A DNA stretch of 6,083 nt from assembly GCA_029054535.1 (NCBI GenBank), contig JAIDFC010000146.1:1-6083 (forward strand). The letters are read 5' to 3'. Shown here piece after piece: positions 1 through 5,770 of the stretch (the stretch's first letter is position 1; the number at the start of each line of letters is the position of its first letter). The position numbers and the translations under genes were made by a program. The notes below the pieces were generated by a model, which saw nothing but the letters and a program-made list of their open reading frames with translations, had not been told where the DNA came from and did not search any database. The stretch comes from Rikenella sp. Its GTDB lineage: Bacteria; Bacteroidota; Bacteroidia; Bacteroidales; Rikenellaceae.

Positions 1-58
1 GCTCGTTGCGGCTTCGCCGAGCGGCTGACCCGAATGCAACGTTTAAATATTCTCCGAA

Positions 59-136
59 CGTCGCCCGCGGGAATTTCTTCTCGGTTTGGTTCTTGCATCA
101 GCGAAATTTCTCCAAGATCTCACCATGGCGGGCCGG
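59..136. repeat. Diverged copy of palindromic repeat type A
   Basis: The left arm CGTCGCCCGCGGGAATTTC (59-77) matches the start of the copy at 586 exactly. The centre is diverged (the inner TTTTGC/GCAAAA stem is lost), but GCGAAATTTC (101-110) and a degraded outer arm GCGGGCCGG (128-136) lie at the expected distance. The overall span is the same as in the intact copies. Read as a decayed third copy. Confidence 0.6.
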
Positions 137-197
137 AGCTTCGCCCCTCAGGAATCCCCCGAGATCTCCCCATGACGGGTCGGAGCTTCGCAACCTC
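103..197. repeat. Two-unit imperfect tandem repeat, about 47 bases each
   Basis: Units 103-149 and 151-197 align with a few substitutions and small indels. Shared blocks are AGATCTC, CCATG, CGGG and CGGAGCTTCGC, in the same order and spacing. Unit 1 contains the degraded right arm of the type A copy, so the duplication probably arose within or beside that element. No coding or regulatory role is apparent. Confidence 0.65.
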
Positions 198-278
198 CGG
201 CCCGTTTAATTCCCAAGCCGGGTTTGGTCACGCATCTCCTTTTACCCGAGCCGCCGACAGAGGGAAGCCTTTGGGACC

Positions 279-351
279 GAGACTGCCAGTAAAACACCCG
301 AAGGGTGCGCCACCGCGAGGGGTGGCGGTGGCTCGACCGCCCACTGGGCGG
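279..351. repeat. Type C element followed by two more hairpins
   Basis: A type C core (about 279-305, with CAGTAAAACACCC as in the copy at 854) contains the hairpin CACCC-GAA-GGGTG (295-307), preceded by AAAA. On the minus strand that reads as a stem followed by TTTT. Two further perfect stems follow immediately: CGCCACC/GGTGGCG (308-314 with 321-327, loop GCGAGG) and CCGCCC/GGGCGG (337-342 with 346-351, loop ACT). Three consecutive hairpins in under 60 bases suggest a structured transcript or transcription-end region. Direction and function are inferred. Confidence 0.6.
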
Positions 352-414
352 GATTTCCGAACCTCTGCACTCTTGTTTTGACCGCACGCCGGGCATTTTC
401 CTAAGCGCAATAAA

Positions 415-435
415 CCGCGACTAAAAGTCGCGCGG
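415..435 (-). terminator. Possible weak minus-strand terminator hairpin
   Basis: CGCGACT (416-422) and AGTCGCG (426-432) form a perfect 7-base stem around AAA. Read on the minus strand, the stem is followed by GTTTATTG, a poor U-tract. It may be a weak terminator or simply another small palindrome of this region. Confidence 0.3.
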
Positions 436-527
436 ATCGCCGCCATCCCCCCGCGGCGGGACGCAACTTCTCGCGATGCTCGATTGCGCCCTTGCTGGCG
501 GCGATTCTTTTACCTGGACTCGACAAC

Positions 528-547
528 CGCACCCTGTGGTGGGTGCG
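528..547. repeat. Perfect 7-base-pair hairpin
   Basis: CGCACCC (528-534) pairs exactly with GGGTGCG (541-547) across a 6-base loop, TGTGGT. No T-run lies on either side, so a terminator is unlikely. The stem sequence resembles the GGGTG hairpin at 295-307. Confidence 0.55.
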
Positions 548-585
548 CGGGCGCTCGAAAATTGGATTTGCTCAGAAAGGTTCTG

Positions 586-663
586 CCGTCGCCCGCGGGA
601 ATTTCATCTCGATTTTGCTCTCGCAAAACGAGCGAAATTCCTACTTAGGCGGGCGGGCGACGG
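586..663. repeat. Palindromic repeat type A, copy 1 (78 bases)
   Basis: Outer arms CCGTCGCCCGC (586-596) and GCGGGCGACGG (653-663) are perfect 11-base complements. Nested inside are GGAATTTC (598-605) with GAAATTCC (634-641), and CTCG-A-TTTTGC (608-618) with GCAAAACGAG (623-632) around the loop TCTC. The only large unpaired part is a bulge (642-652) on the 3' side. It is the same length as the copy at 1124. A further perfect small stem, GTGCCG/CGGCAC, abuts it at 663-676. The element could be extruded in DNA or folded in RNA; orientation is fixed by the loop and bulge and is the same in both copies. Confidence 0.85.
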
Positions 664-710
664 TGCCGCTCGGCACGCGAGCCTGGCAGCCTCTACCCTA
701 TATGCTTTAT

Positions 711-786
711 CCGCGCGCTGGCGGAAATCTTGTTCAAAAGCGATTCGCGCTTTTGAACGATTTCCTACTCCAGCACTCGCGCGCGG
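711..786. repeat. Palindromic repeat type B, copy 1 (76 bases)
   Basis: Outer arms CCGCGCGC (711-718) and GCGCGCGG (779-786) are perfect complements. Inside are GGAAATC (723-729) with GATTTCC (759-765), and an 11-base perfect stem GTTCAAAAGCG (732-742) with CGCTTTTGAAC (748-758) around the loop ATTCG. A 13-base unpaired stretch (766-778) sits on the 3' side only, as in type A. A second copy lies at 1007. Confidence 0.87.
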
Positions 787-818
787 GGTCTTTTCTATAG
801 AGAAACCGTATCTGATGG

Positions 819-881
819 CCTCGGGCCGGTCGGGCTCCGCCAAATAAGACCGAGAGAACCCAAGTAAAACACCCAACGGGT
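819..881. repeat. Type C element, copy at 819-881
   Basis: The left part (CCTCGGGCCGG, GGCTCCGCC) matches the copy at 1219, and the right core GAGAACCCAAGTAAAACACCC matches the family consensus. CGGTC (827-831) can pair with GACCG (848-852), and ACCC-AAC-GGGT (871-881) forms a small hairpin preceded by AAAA. On the minus strand the latter reads as stem, G, then TTTT, a weak terminator-like signal. Confidence 0.7.
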
Positions 882-887
882 ACGACT

Positions 888-959
888 GCGCTCCCGCGCG
901 GGGCCGCCAAATAAGGCAGAGAGACCCCAAAAAAAAGCCCCAACGGGGCCCCGCGGTGG
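888..959. repeat. Type C element, copy at 888-959
   Basis: It shares CCGCCAAATAAG with the 819 copy, and AGCCCCAACGGGGCCCCG plus flanking GAGA-CCCC with the copy at 1255. It is the best conserved terminator-like form, with an uninterrupted run of eight A (929-936) directly before the GCCCC-AAC-GGGGC hairpin. Confidence 0.75.
929..949 (-). terminator. Rho-independent terminator, minus strand
   Basis: On the minus strand GCCCC-GTT-GGGGC (949 to 937) is followed immediately by eight T (936-929). The stem is short but all G-C, and the T-run is the best in the window. It would stop read-through of the efflux operon about 420 bases after the channel's stop codon. It is part of a repeated type C element, so it may have been carried in with the repeat. 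Confidence 0.55.
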
Positions 960-963
960 ACTT

Positions 964-980
964 GCGATACTACGTATCGC
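964..980. repeat. Perfect 7-base-pair hairpin
   Basis: GCGATAC (964-970) pairs exactly with GTATCGC (974-980) around the loop TAC. On the plus strand it is followed by TTTACCGTT, too weak for a confident terminator. It is unlike the neighbouring A, B and C modules. Confidence 0.5.
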
Positions 981-1006
981 TTTACCGTTCTAAAAACATT
1001 CTCTGG

Positions 1007-1082
1007 CCGCGCGCTGGCGGAAATCCTGTTCAAAAGCGATTCACGCTTTTGAACGATTTCCTACCTCAGCAGTCGCGCGCAG
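1007..1082. repeat. Palindromic repeat type B, copy 2 (76 bases)
   Basis: It has the same length and orientation as the copy at 711. The inner 11-base stem GTTCAAAAGCG (1028-1038) with CGCTTTTGAAC (1044-1054) is identical, with one loop change (ATTCA for ATTCG). The arms GGAAATC/GATTTCC are kept. The outer arm is CCGCGCGC/GCGCGCAG, so the last pairs are slightly broken. Other differences fall mostly in the 3' unpaired stretch. Confidence 0.87.
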
Positions 1083-1095
1083 GAATTTTCACAAA

Positions 1096-1120
1096 AAGAA
1101 CCCCAATAAAAGACGCGGTG
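1096..1120. repeat. Degenerate type C core
   Basis: AGAACCCCAATAAAAGACGCGG follows the family pattern (GAGAACCCCAATAAAAG...), but the hairpin half has decayed: GACGCGG replaces GCCCCAACGG. It lies 14 bases after the second type B copy. Confidence 0.5.
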
Positions 1121-1123
1121 CCT

Positions 1124-1201
1124 CCGTCGCCCGCAGGAATTTCATCTCGGTTTTGCTCTCGCAAAACGAGCGAAATTCCTTATCAAGCGGGCGGGCGACG
1201 G
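1124..1201. repeat. Palindromic repeat type A, copy 2 (78 bases)
   Basis: It matches the copy at 586 over its full length. The outer arms CCGTCGCCCGC (1124-1134) and GCGGGCGACGG (1191-1201) are identical to copy 1, as are the GGAATTTC/GAAATTCC and TTTTGC/GCAAAA stems. Differences are limited to one base after the left arm, one bulged base (G for A) and the 3' bulge. Stems are conserved while unpaired bases drift. Confidence 0.85.
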
Positions 1202-1215
1202 GAAATCGTGTTCGA

Positions 1216-1290
1216 CTGCCCTCGGGCCGGGCAGGCTCCGCCCAATAGGGCAGAGAGAACCCCAGCAAAAGCCCCAACGGGGCCCCGCGG
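1216..1290. repeat. Type C element, copy at 1216-1290
   Basis: CTGCCC (1216-1221) pairs with GGGCAG (1248-1253), enclosing a smaller GGGC/GCCC stem (1229-1232 with 1240-1243). The core GAGAACCCCAGCAAAAGCCCC and the following AACGGGGCCCCGCGG are almost identical to the copy at 888. It directly follows the second type A palindrome. Confidence 0.7.
1267..1283 (-). terminator. Possible first terminator of the efflux operon
   Basis: On the minus strand GCCCC-GTT-GGGGC (1283 to 1271) is followed by TTTTGC. It lies about 80 bases downstream of the channel gene's stop, a natural distance for an operon end. The T-run of only four suggests leaky termination, with the stronger eight-T copy at 929-949 as a backup. 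Confidence 0.4.
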
Positions 1291-1321
1291 CGGGCAAGGG
1301 GCTGCCGGAGTCAAGAACGCT

Positions 1322-1347
1322 GAGAATCCCAATAGAAGCCCCAACCG
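1322..1347. repeat. Degenerate type C core next to the operon end
   Basis: GAGAATCCCAATAGAAGCCC followed by CAACCG matches the type C core with a few changes. The hairpin is broken because CCGAG replaces CGGGG, so it should not terminate well. It starts 19 bases past the channel gene's stop on the minus strand and marks how closely the repeats approach the coding sequence. Confidence 0.55.
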
Positions 1348-1365
1348 AGAGGAAATACCATACGG

Positions 1366-2682
1366 TTACCGTTGCGTAAGCAACCGATATTTCGACAATT
1401 TCACTCGATAGTCCGTAGTCGCTTCGGTCAGAGAATCCCTGCTCTGCTGGAGTAGCGTCTGCGCCTCGAGCACATCGCTGAGCGAGACCGTTCCCGCACG
1501 GAAAAAGTCTTCGTTCAGGCGGAGATTCTCCGAAGCCGACTCGATCGAACGCTCCGCCAATCGAACCTGCGCATAAGCCTCCTGGAGTTCGTTCCAGCAC
1601 TGCGAGATCTCGACCTCCATCAGCTCTACCGCCTGACGTTGTTCGTTTTCGGCCTGCCGGCGTTTGATCTGTTCGCGGCGCACGGCATGCGAACCGCCCC
1701 ACCAGCCCGTGATCGGCACCGAGACGCTGGCGAAAAGCATCCCAAAGTCGTTGTCCTGCCCCGTGAGGTCGTGGTACATGTACCCGGCCCCCAGACCGAC
1801 CGTCGGCATGTTTTTACCGCGCGTCATTCGGATCTGCTGGCGCGAGGCTTCGACCTGCCGGTCCAGCAGTTGCGTTTCCGGCCTCGCCGCAGCGGCTTCG
1901 GCCGCCTCCGTATACCACCGTTCCGGCTCCTCGACCGCCCCGAGCGCCTCGTCTGCGATGTCGAACGGCTCCGAGAGCGGCACCCCGACGTACTGCGCCA
2001 GCAGCAAACGCGAGACCCGAATACCGTTTTCGACCTTCAGACGATCGCTGGCCAGCTCCTGTTGGCGGAGTTCCACCCGTAACAGATCGTTCCGCGTGGC
2101 GATCCCCGCCCGCACCGCCACCTCGACATCGCTTCGTATGCGGCTCGCCTGTTTGTCCGCCGCGTCGAGCGTCTGGAGCTTGCCGCGCAGGGCCACGATC
2201 CGCCAGTAGTAGCGTTCGACCGTCTCCGCCACCTCGCGGGCCGAGAGGCGGAGCTTGAGCCCCGCCGCCTCTTCGCCGATCCGCGCCAGCCGGTTTCCGA
2301 CAGCCACCTGCCGCCCGGCGAATACCGGCTGAACGGCCGTTACCCCGCCCATCAGGCCGTGTTTCATCATCCCGATCCCGAGCGGCGGCAGCTGAAGCCC
2401 CGGGATCGGCAGCTCGATCGGCACCGAGAGCCTCAACATGTCGTGGCTCGCCGTGAAAGCCGTCCCCGCGGCGCTCACCGTCGGGAAGTAGTGCGTGAAC
2501 GCTTCGCGCCGGGTCTGGAGAGCCGCGTCGACCTCCAACCGACCGTTTTCCATCTTCGTATTATGCCGTATCGCGGCGGCCCGACACGCCTCCAACGTGT
2601 AGACCGTCTGCGCCCGCGCCGTTCCCGCCGCCCCCGCCACAACGGTCGCCGCCAGACACAAGATCCAAAAATTACGCTTCAT
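1366..2682 (-). CDS. TolC-family outer-membrane efflux channel
   Basis: This 438-residue protein is the outer-membrane exit duct of the pump. Residues 1-24 form a signal peptide (basic MKRN, hydrophobic core, TARA then Gln25 as the probable Sec cleavage site). There is no lipobox cysteine, so it is TolC-like rather than an OprM-style lipoprotein. The internal duplication typical of the family is visible: FPTVSAAG near 66 pairs with MPTVGLGAG near 292; VQPVFAGRQ near 117 pairs with VSVPITGWWGG near 320; and AGIATRNDLLRVELRQQEL near 192 pairs with AGTVSLSDVLEAQTLLQQ near 396. Long polar helices (about 130-225 and 335-435) are the expected coiled-coil barrel. The ATG at 2682 starts 11 bases before the end of the permease gene, so it is the last gene of the operon and probably translationally coupled. 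Terminator-like repeats follow the stop on the same strand. Confidence 0.94.
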   Translation of the reverse strand: MKRNFWILCLAATVVAGAAGTARAQTVYTLEACRAAAIRHNTKMENGRLEVDAALQTRREAFTHYFPTVSAAGTAFTASHDMLRLSVPIELPIPGLQLPPLGIGMMKHGLMGGVTAVQPVFAGRQVAVGNRLARIGEEAAGLKLRLSAREVAETVERYYWRIVALRGKLQTLDAADKQASRIRSDVEVAVRAGIATRNDLLRVELRQQELASDRLKVENGIRVSRLLLAQYVGVPLSEPFDIADEALGAVEEPERWYTEAAEAAAARPETQLLDRQVEASRQQIRMTRGKNMPTVGLGAGYMYHDLTGQDNDFGMLFASVSVPITGWWGGSHAVRREQIKRRQAENEQRQAVELMEVEISQCWNELQEAYAQVRLAERSIESASENLRLNEDFFRAGTVSLSDVLEAQTLLQQSRDSLTEATTDYRVKLSKYRLLTQR

Positions 2683-5600
2683 AAGGCTTCTTTTTGAGCT
2701 TTACGTTTCCGAAAATCTTCCAATAGGTTACCGGCAGCACCGTTACCACCAGCACCATCGAGACCACCGTCCCGAAACAGATCACGATCCCCATCGGCGT
2801 CCAGAGCGAGCTGCGGCTGATAATCATCGGCACCACTCCGACCGCCGTCGTCGCCGAAGTGAGGAAGATCGGCAACATCCGCCGACGGCCCGCATCGTAA
2901 GCCGCCTCGCGGGCCGAGACCCGTTTTTTGAGCCTCAGGTCCTCGGCATGCTGGAACATGATGATGGCATTTCGGACGATGATCCCCATGAGGCTAATCA
3001 GCCCCAATACGCAGGTCAACCCGAACTCGGTCCCCGTGAGCCACAGTCCCAGCACCGCCCCCAACAGACAGAGCGAGATCGAGACGAGTGCCACCACCGA
3101 GAGGCTCACCTTCTTGAAATTCATCAGCAGGAAGAGGAAGATGATGAACGCCGCCGCCGAGATACCGCTAACGATCGGTCCCGTGATCTCGGCGTCGCTC
3201 TCGATCGAGCCGCCGTACTCGATCTCGACCCCGTCGGGCAGCTCCTGTGCCTCGACCAGCCGACACACCTGTTTGAAAGCCTCTCCCTCGTTGTACCCTC
3301 GCCGCACGTCGGCCATCACGCTCAGGGTCCGCACCCCGTTCCGTCGCACGATCTGCCCCTCGCTCCAGGCCGGTTCGACCGCGGCCACCTGCCGCAGCGG
3401 CACCGAGACGCCCGGCACGGCCGTCGCGATGTATTGGTCGCCGATCCGTTCCAACGTCGCCCCCGACGACGAATCGTTTCCGTCCGCCTTCAGCACCACC
3501 GAGAGCGGATAGTCCCCCTCCCAGAGGGTCCCCGCCGGGAAACCCGAGTAGCAGGCCGCCAACTCGGTCTGCGCCGCCATGCGGTCGATCCCCAACCGCG
3601 CCGCCTCCACCGGGTCGAGTCGCACGCGGACCGTCGACAACGGCTCCTCGTAATTGGTGTGGACCCACACCAGCTCGCCCATCCGCCGCATTCCGGCCAT
3701 CAACGTATCGGCCGCCCGTTTCAGGTCGGCGATCTCATCGCCCCGGAAGCGCACCTCGATCGGAGTCGTGAGGTTCTGGTAGTCGAGCTGTTTGAACTTC
3801 ACGTAGGCGTTCGGAAACCGATCCGCCCAGGCATTCGCATATTCATCCAGCAGCCCGCGCGTCGCCTCGACCGATCGCGTGTTGACGATGAACTGCGCAT
3901 AGTGTTTCGACGGCAGATTCGGCGCGTAAGTCGCCTGGAAACGCGGCGAGGCGGTCCCGATGAACTGCGTAACGGACTTCACCCGCTCATCGGCCGCCAG
4001 CGTACGATAGAGGCTGTCGGCCACCGCCTCGGTGCGCTCCAGCGCCGCACCCTGAGGCAGAAAAATTTCGACGGCCAGCTGGTCGCGATCCGCAAAAGGC
4101 ATCATCCGGATCTTCAGCCCCAGCATCATCCACCCCGCCAGAACAACCGTCATCACCCCGCCGAAGATCGTCAGCCGCGGCCACCGAAAAGTCCAATCCA
4201 AGACGTATCCGTAGCCCCGTTCCACGGCATCGAGCATCGACCCCCGCTCGCGCTTGCGTGGTTTGCGTTGTTTGAGCCCTTTCTTGATAAGTACGTATTC
4301 CAAAAACGGAATGAAGATCATGGCCAGCACCAACGACACCATCAACGAGATCGTAACGGTCCACGGGAAGTCGCGCAGGAAGTCGAGAAACTGCCCGGTC
4401 ATCGTAACCAGCAGCGGGAAGAAGATCACGCAGATACAAAGCGTGGCCAGGAAGATCGACCCGAAATAGTTCTTGGCGCTGGCCACCGCCGCATACCAGC
4501 GCGACATCCCGCGGTCGAGGTTTTCGAGGTAGGCGTCCACGACGATGATCGAGTTGTCGACGATCATCCCGAGAACCATAATCAACGCCGCGAGCGTCGC
4601 CGTGTTGAGCGGAATGTCGACCAGGTACATGATGCCGATCGAGATGAAGATGCTGATCGGGATCGACGTCGCCGCCACGACCGCCGACCGGAACGGAAAC
4701 AGGACCATCATCACCAGAATAACCACCACGATCGAGACCAGCAAGTCGCGTACGAACGACGTAACGGAGTCGTCCACCACTTTCGGTTGGTCGGCAATGC
4801 GTTCGACCTGCACCCCCTCCGGCAATCCGGACTCGAACTCGGCCAGCACGCGGTCCACCTCCTCGCCGTACCGCACGATGTTGTTCCCCTCGCGCATCTC
4901 CATCGAGAGGATCACCGCCCGCCGACCGTTGTTCGTAACGTAACTCTCCGGCTCGGCATACTCCCGCTCGATCCGCGCCACGTCGCGCATCCGGATCAGG
5001 TGGCCCTGCGGATCGCTGTAGACGATCTGTTCGGCGATCTCGAACTCCGAGTCGTAGACCGGCGAGAAGTGGATCGGCATCTCCTGCCCGTCGGCTTCGA
5101 CCGTGCCGCCCAGCGTGGTGAACCCTTGCGCAAAGAGGCGCGCCATCAAAGCCCGCTGGTCCAACCCGTAAGCGGCCAGCTTGTCCGGATCGAACCGGAC
5201 GGTGATCTGCTCGCGCTGAAGGCCGTACCGCCGCAGGTTCGACACCGACTCGATCCGCCTCAACCGCCCTTCGAGCTCGTCGAGATACCCCTCTAACTCA
5301 CGATAGGTCTTGTCGTCCGACTGCAACGAGATCAACAAAGCCGAAGTATCGCCGAAGTCGTCTTTCACCACCAGCGCCAGCACTCCGGCCGGCAGCTGCA
5401 TCTTGAACTCCGAGACGCCGTGCTTGATCTTCGACCACACCTCGTCGCGGTTCCGGACGTCGTCGTTCAGCTCGACCATCGTGTAGAGGATCCCGTTCTG
5501 GGACAAGGTGTAAGTCTTGGCCTTCTTGACCTCCTTGTAGGTGAAGAGGAACTGTTCCAACGGTTTGGCCAGCTGCTCCTCGACCTCCTCGGAGGCGGCG

Positions 5601-5770
5601 CCCGGATAGACCCCCACGATCAGCCCTTGGCGAATCGTGAAGGGCGGGAACTCCTGCTTGGGCATCACCGCCAGCCCGTACAGCCCCAACGCCACCAGCA
5701 ACCCGACGATCAGGAGCATGATCCGGTGGTAGCGCATGGCGGACTCTATGATTCCGATCTGTCGTTTCAT
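2672..5770 (-). CDS. RND efflux transporter permease subunit (AcrB/HAE-type, inner membrane)
   Basis: A 1032-residue proton-driven exporter, close to the usual RND length (AcrB has 1049). I see the duplicated architecture: TM1 about 16-36, a large periplasmic loop to about 338, TM2-TM6 about 339-494, a basic cytoplasmic linker (about 496-510, KKGLKQRKPRKRERG), TM7 about 532-552, a second periplasmic loop to about 864, and TM8-TM12 about 865-1014. TM4 carries GMIVDNSIIVVD; D405 aligns with AcrB Asp407, but Asn406 replaces Asp408. In TM10 Arg933 (GIIVRNAIIMF) occupies the AcrB Lys940 position. The frame is open a further 50 codons upstream, but that extension is arginine-rich antisense of the adaptor gene; MKRQIGIIES at 5770 is chosen because it makes the ATGA overlap and is followed directly by a normal RND N-terminus. 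No clear Shine-Dalgarno is present, as is usual in Bacteroidota. Its stop lies inside the start of the outer-membrane channel gene. Substrate unknown; a drug/solvent-type pump is more likely than a metal pump, though this is inference. Confidence 0.96.
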   Translation of the reverse strand: MKRQIGIIESAMRYHRIMLLIVGLLVALGLYGLAVMPKQEFPPFTIRQGLIVGVYPGAASEEVEEQLAKPLEQFLFTYKEVKKAKTYTLSQNGILYTMVELNDDVRNRDEVWSKIKHGVSEFKMQLPAGVLALVVKDDFGDTSALLISLQSDDKTYRELEGYLDELEGRLRRIESVSNLRRYGLQREQITVRFDPDKLAAYGLDQRALMARLFAQGFTTLGGTVEADGQEMPIHFSPVYDSEFEIAEQIVYSDPQGHLIRMRDVARIEREYAEPESYVTNNGRRAVILSMEMREGNNIVRYGEEVDRVLAEFESGLPEGVQVERIADQPKVVDDSVTSFVRDLLVSIVVVILVMMVLFPFRSAVVAATSIPISIFISIGIMYLVDIPLNTATLAALIMVLGMIVDNSIIVVDAYLENLDRGMSRWYAAVASAKNYFGSIFLATLCICVIFFPLLVTMTGQFLDFLRDFPWTVTISLMVSLVLAMIFIPFLEYVLIKKGLKQRKPRKRERGSMLDAVERGYGYVLDWTFRWPRLTIFGGVMTVVLAGWMMLGLKIRMMPFADRDQLAVEIFLPQGAALERTEAVADSLYRTLAADERVKSVTQFIGTASPRFQATYAPNLPSKHYAQFIVNTRSVEATRGLLDEYANAWADRFPNAYVKFKQLDYQNLTTPIEVRFRGDEIADLKRAADTLMAGMRRMGELVWVHTNYEEPLSTVRVRLDPVEAARLGIDRMAAQTELAACYSGFPAGTLWEGDYPLSVVLKADGNDSSSGATLERIGDQYIATAVPGVSVPLRQVAAVEPAWSEGQIVRRNGVRTLSVMADVRRGYNEGEAFKQVCRLVEAQELPDGVEIEYGGSIESDAEITGPIVSGISAAAFIIFLFLLMNFKKVSLSVVALVSISLCLLGAVLGLWLTGTEFGLTCVLGLISLMGIIVRNAIIMFQHAEDLRLKKRVSAREAAYDAGRRRMLPIFLTSATTAVGVVPMIISRSSLWTPMGIVICFGTVVSMVLVVTVLPVTYWKIFGNVKLKKKPYEA

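Larger units (their letters stand above)
1..1365. other. Gene-free, repeat-built intergenic region
   Basis: No convincing protein or stable RNA gene is visible here. Open frames of up to about 150 codons exist on both strands, but they run through inverted repeats, are rich in Arg, Pro, Gly and Ser, and resemble each other only because the DNA beneath them is repeated. The region is instead made of palindromic modules (types A, B and C described separately) and extra small perfect hairpins. A stop in one frame at 26-28 could be the end of a gene entering from the left, but eight codons are too few to call. I found no tRNA-like cloverleaf, CRISPR array or clear Bacteroidota -7/-33 promoter. 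Confidence 0.75.

Noticed and set aside
1..28. The end of a gene entering from the left (stop at 26-28).
   Set aside because: Only eight codons are visible and the sequence itself forms small hairpins (GGC-TTC-GCC), so coding cannot be supported.
604..1033. Minus-strand frames with similar peptides (GVLLGFSRSYLAEP, GLFFGVSLPYLAAP), which could suggest a family of small proteins.
   Set aside because: The similarity is explained by the type C DNA repeats. The frames lack consistent starts and stops and pass through hairpins.
586..1201. CRISPR array.
   Set aside because: The repeats are too long, palindromic along their whole length, of several types and irregularly spaced; there are no uniform spacers and no cas genes in view.
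956..1411. A 151-codon plus-strand open frame through the repeat region.
   Set aside because: It crosses B, A and C repeats, runs into the antisense of the channel gene, and shows no protein-like features.
1142..1702. A 186-codon minus-strand open frame overlapping the channel gene's end.
   Set aside because: Its first half is out-of-frame channel sequence and its second half translates repeat DNA (PYWAEPARPEG-like strings recur because the DNA is repeated).
2948..5296. A 782-codon open frame on the plus strand, antisense to the permease gene.
   Set aside because: It is rich in His, Arg, Asp, Gln and Pro with no domain or hydrophobic pattern, which is the usual mirror of a GC-rich coding strand. 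The minus-strand frame is an unmistakable RND permease.
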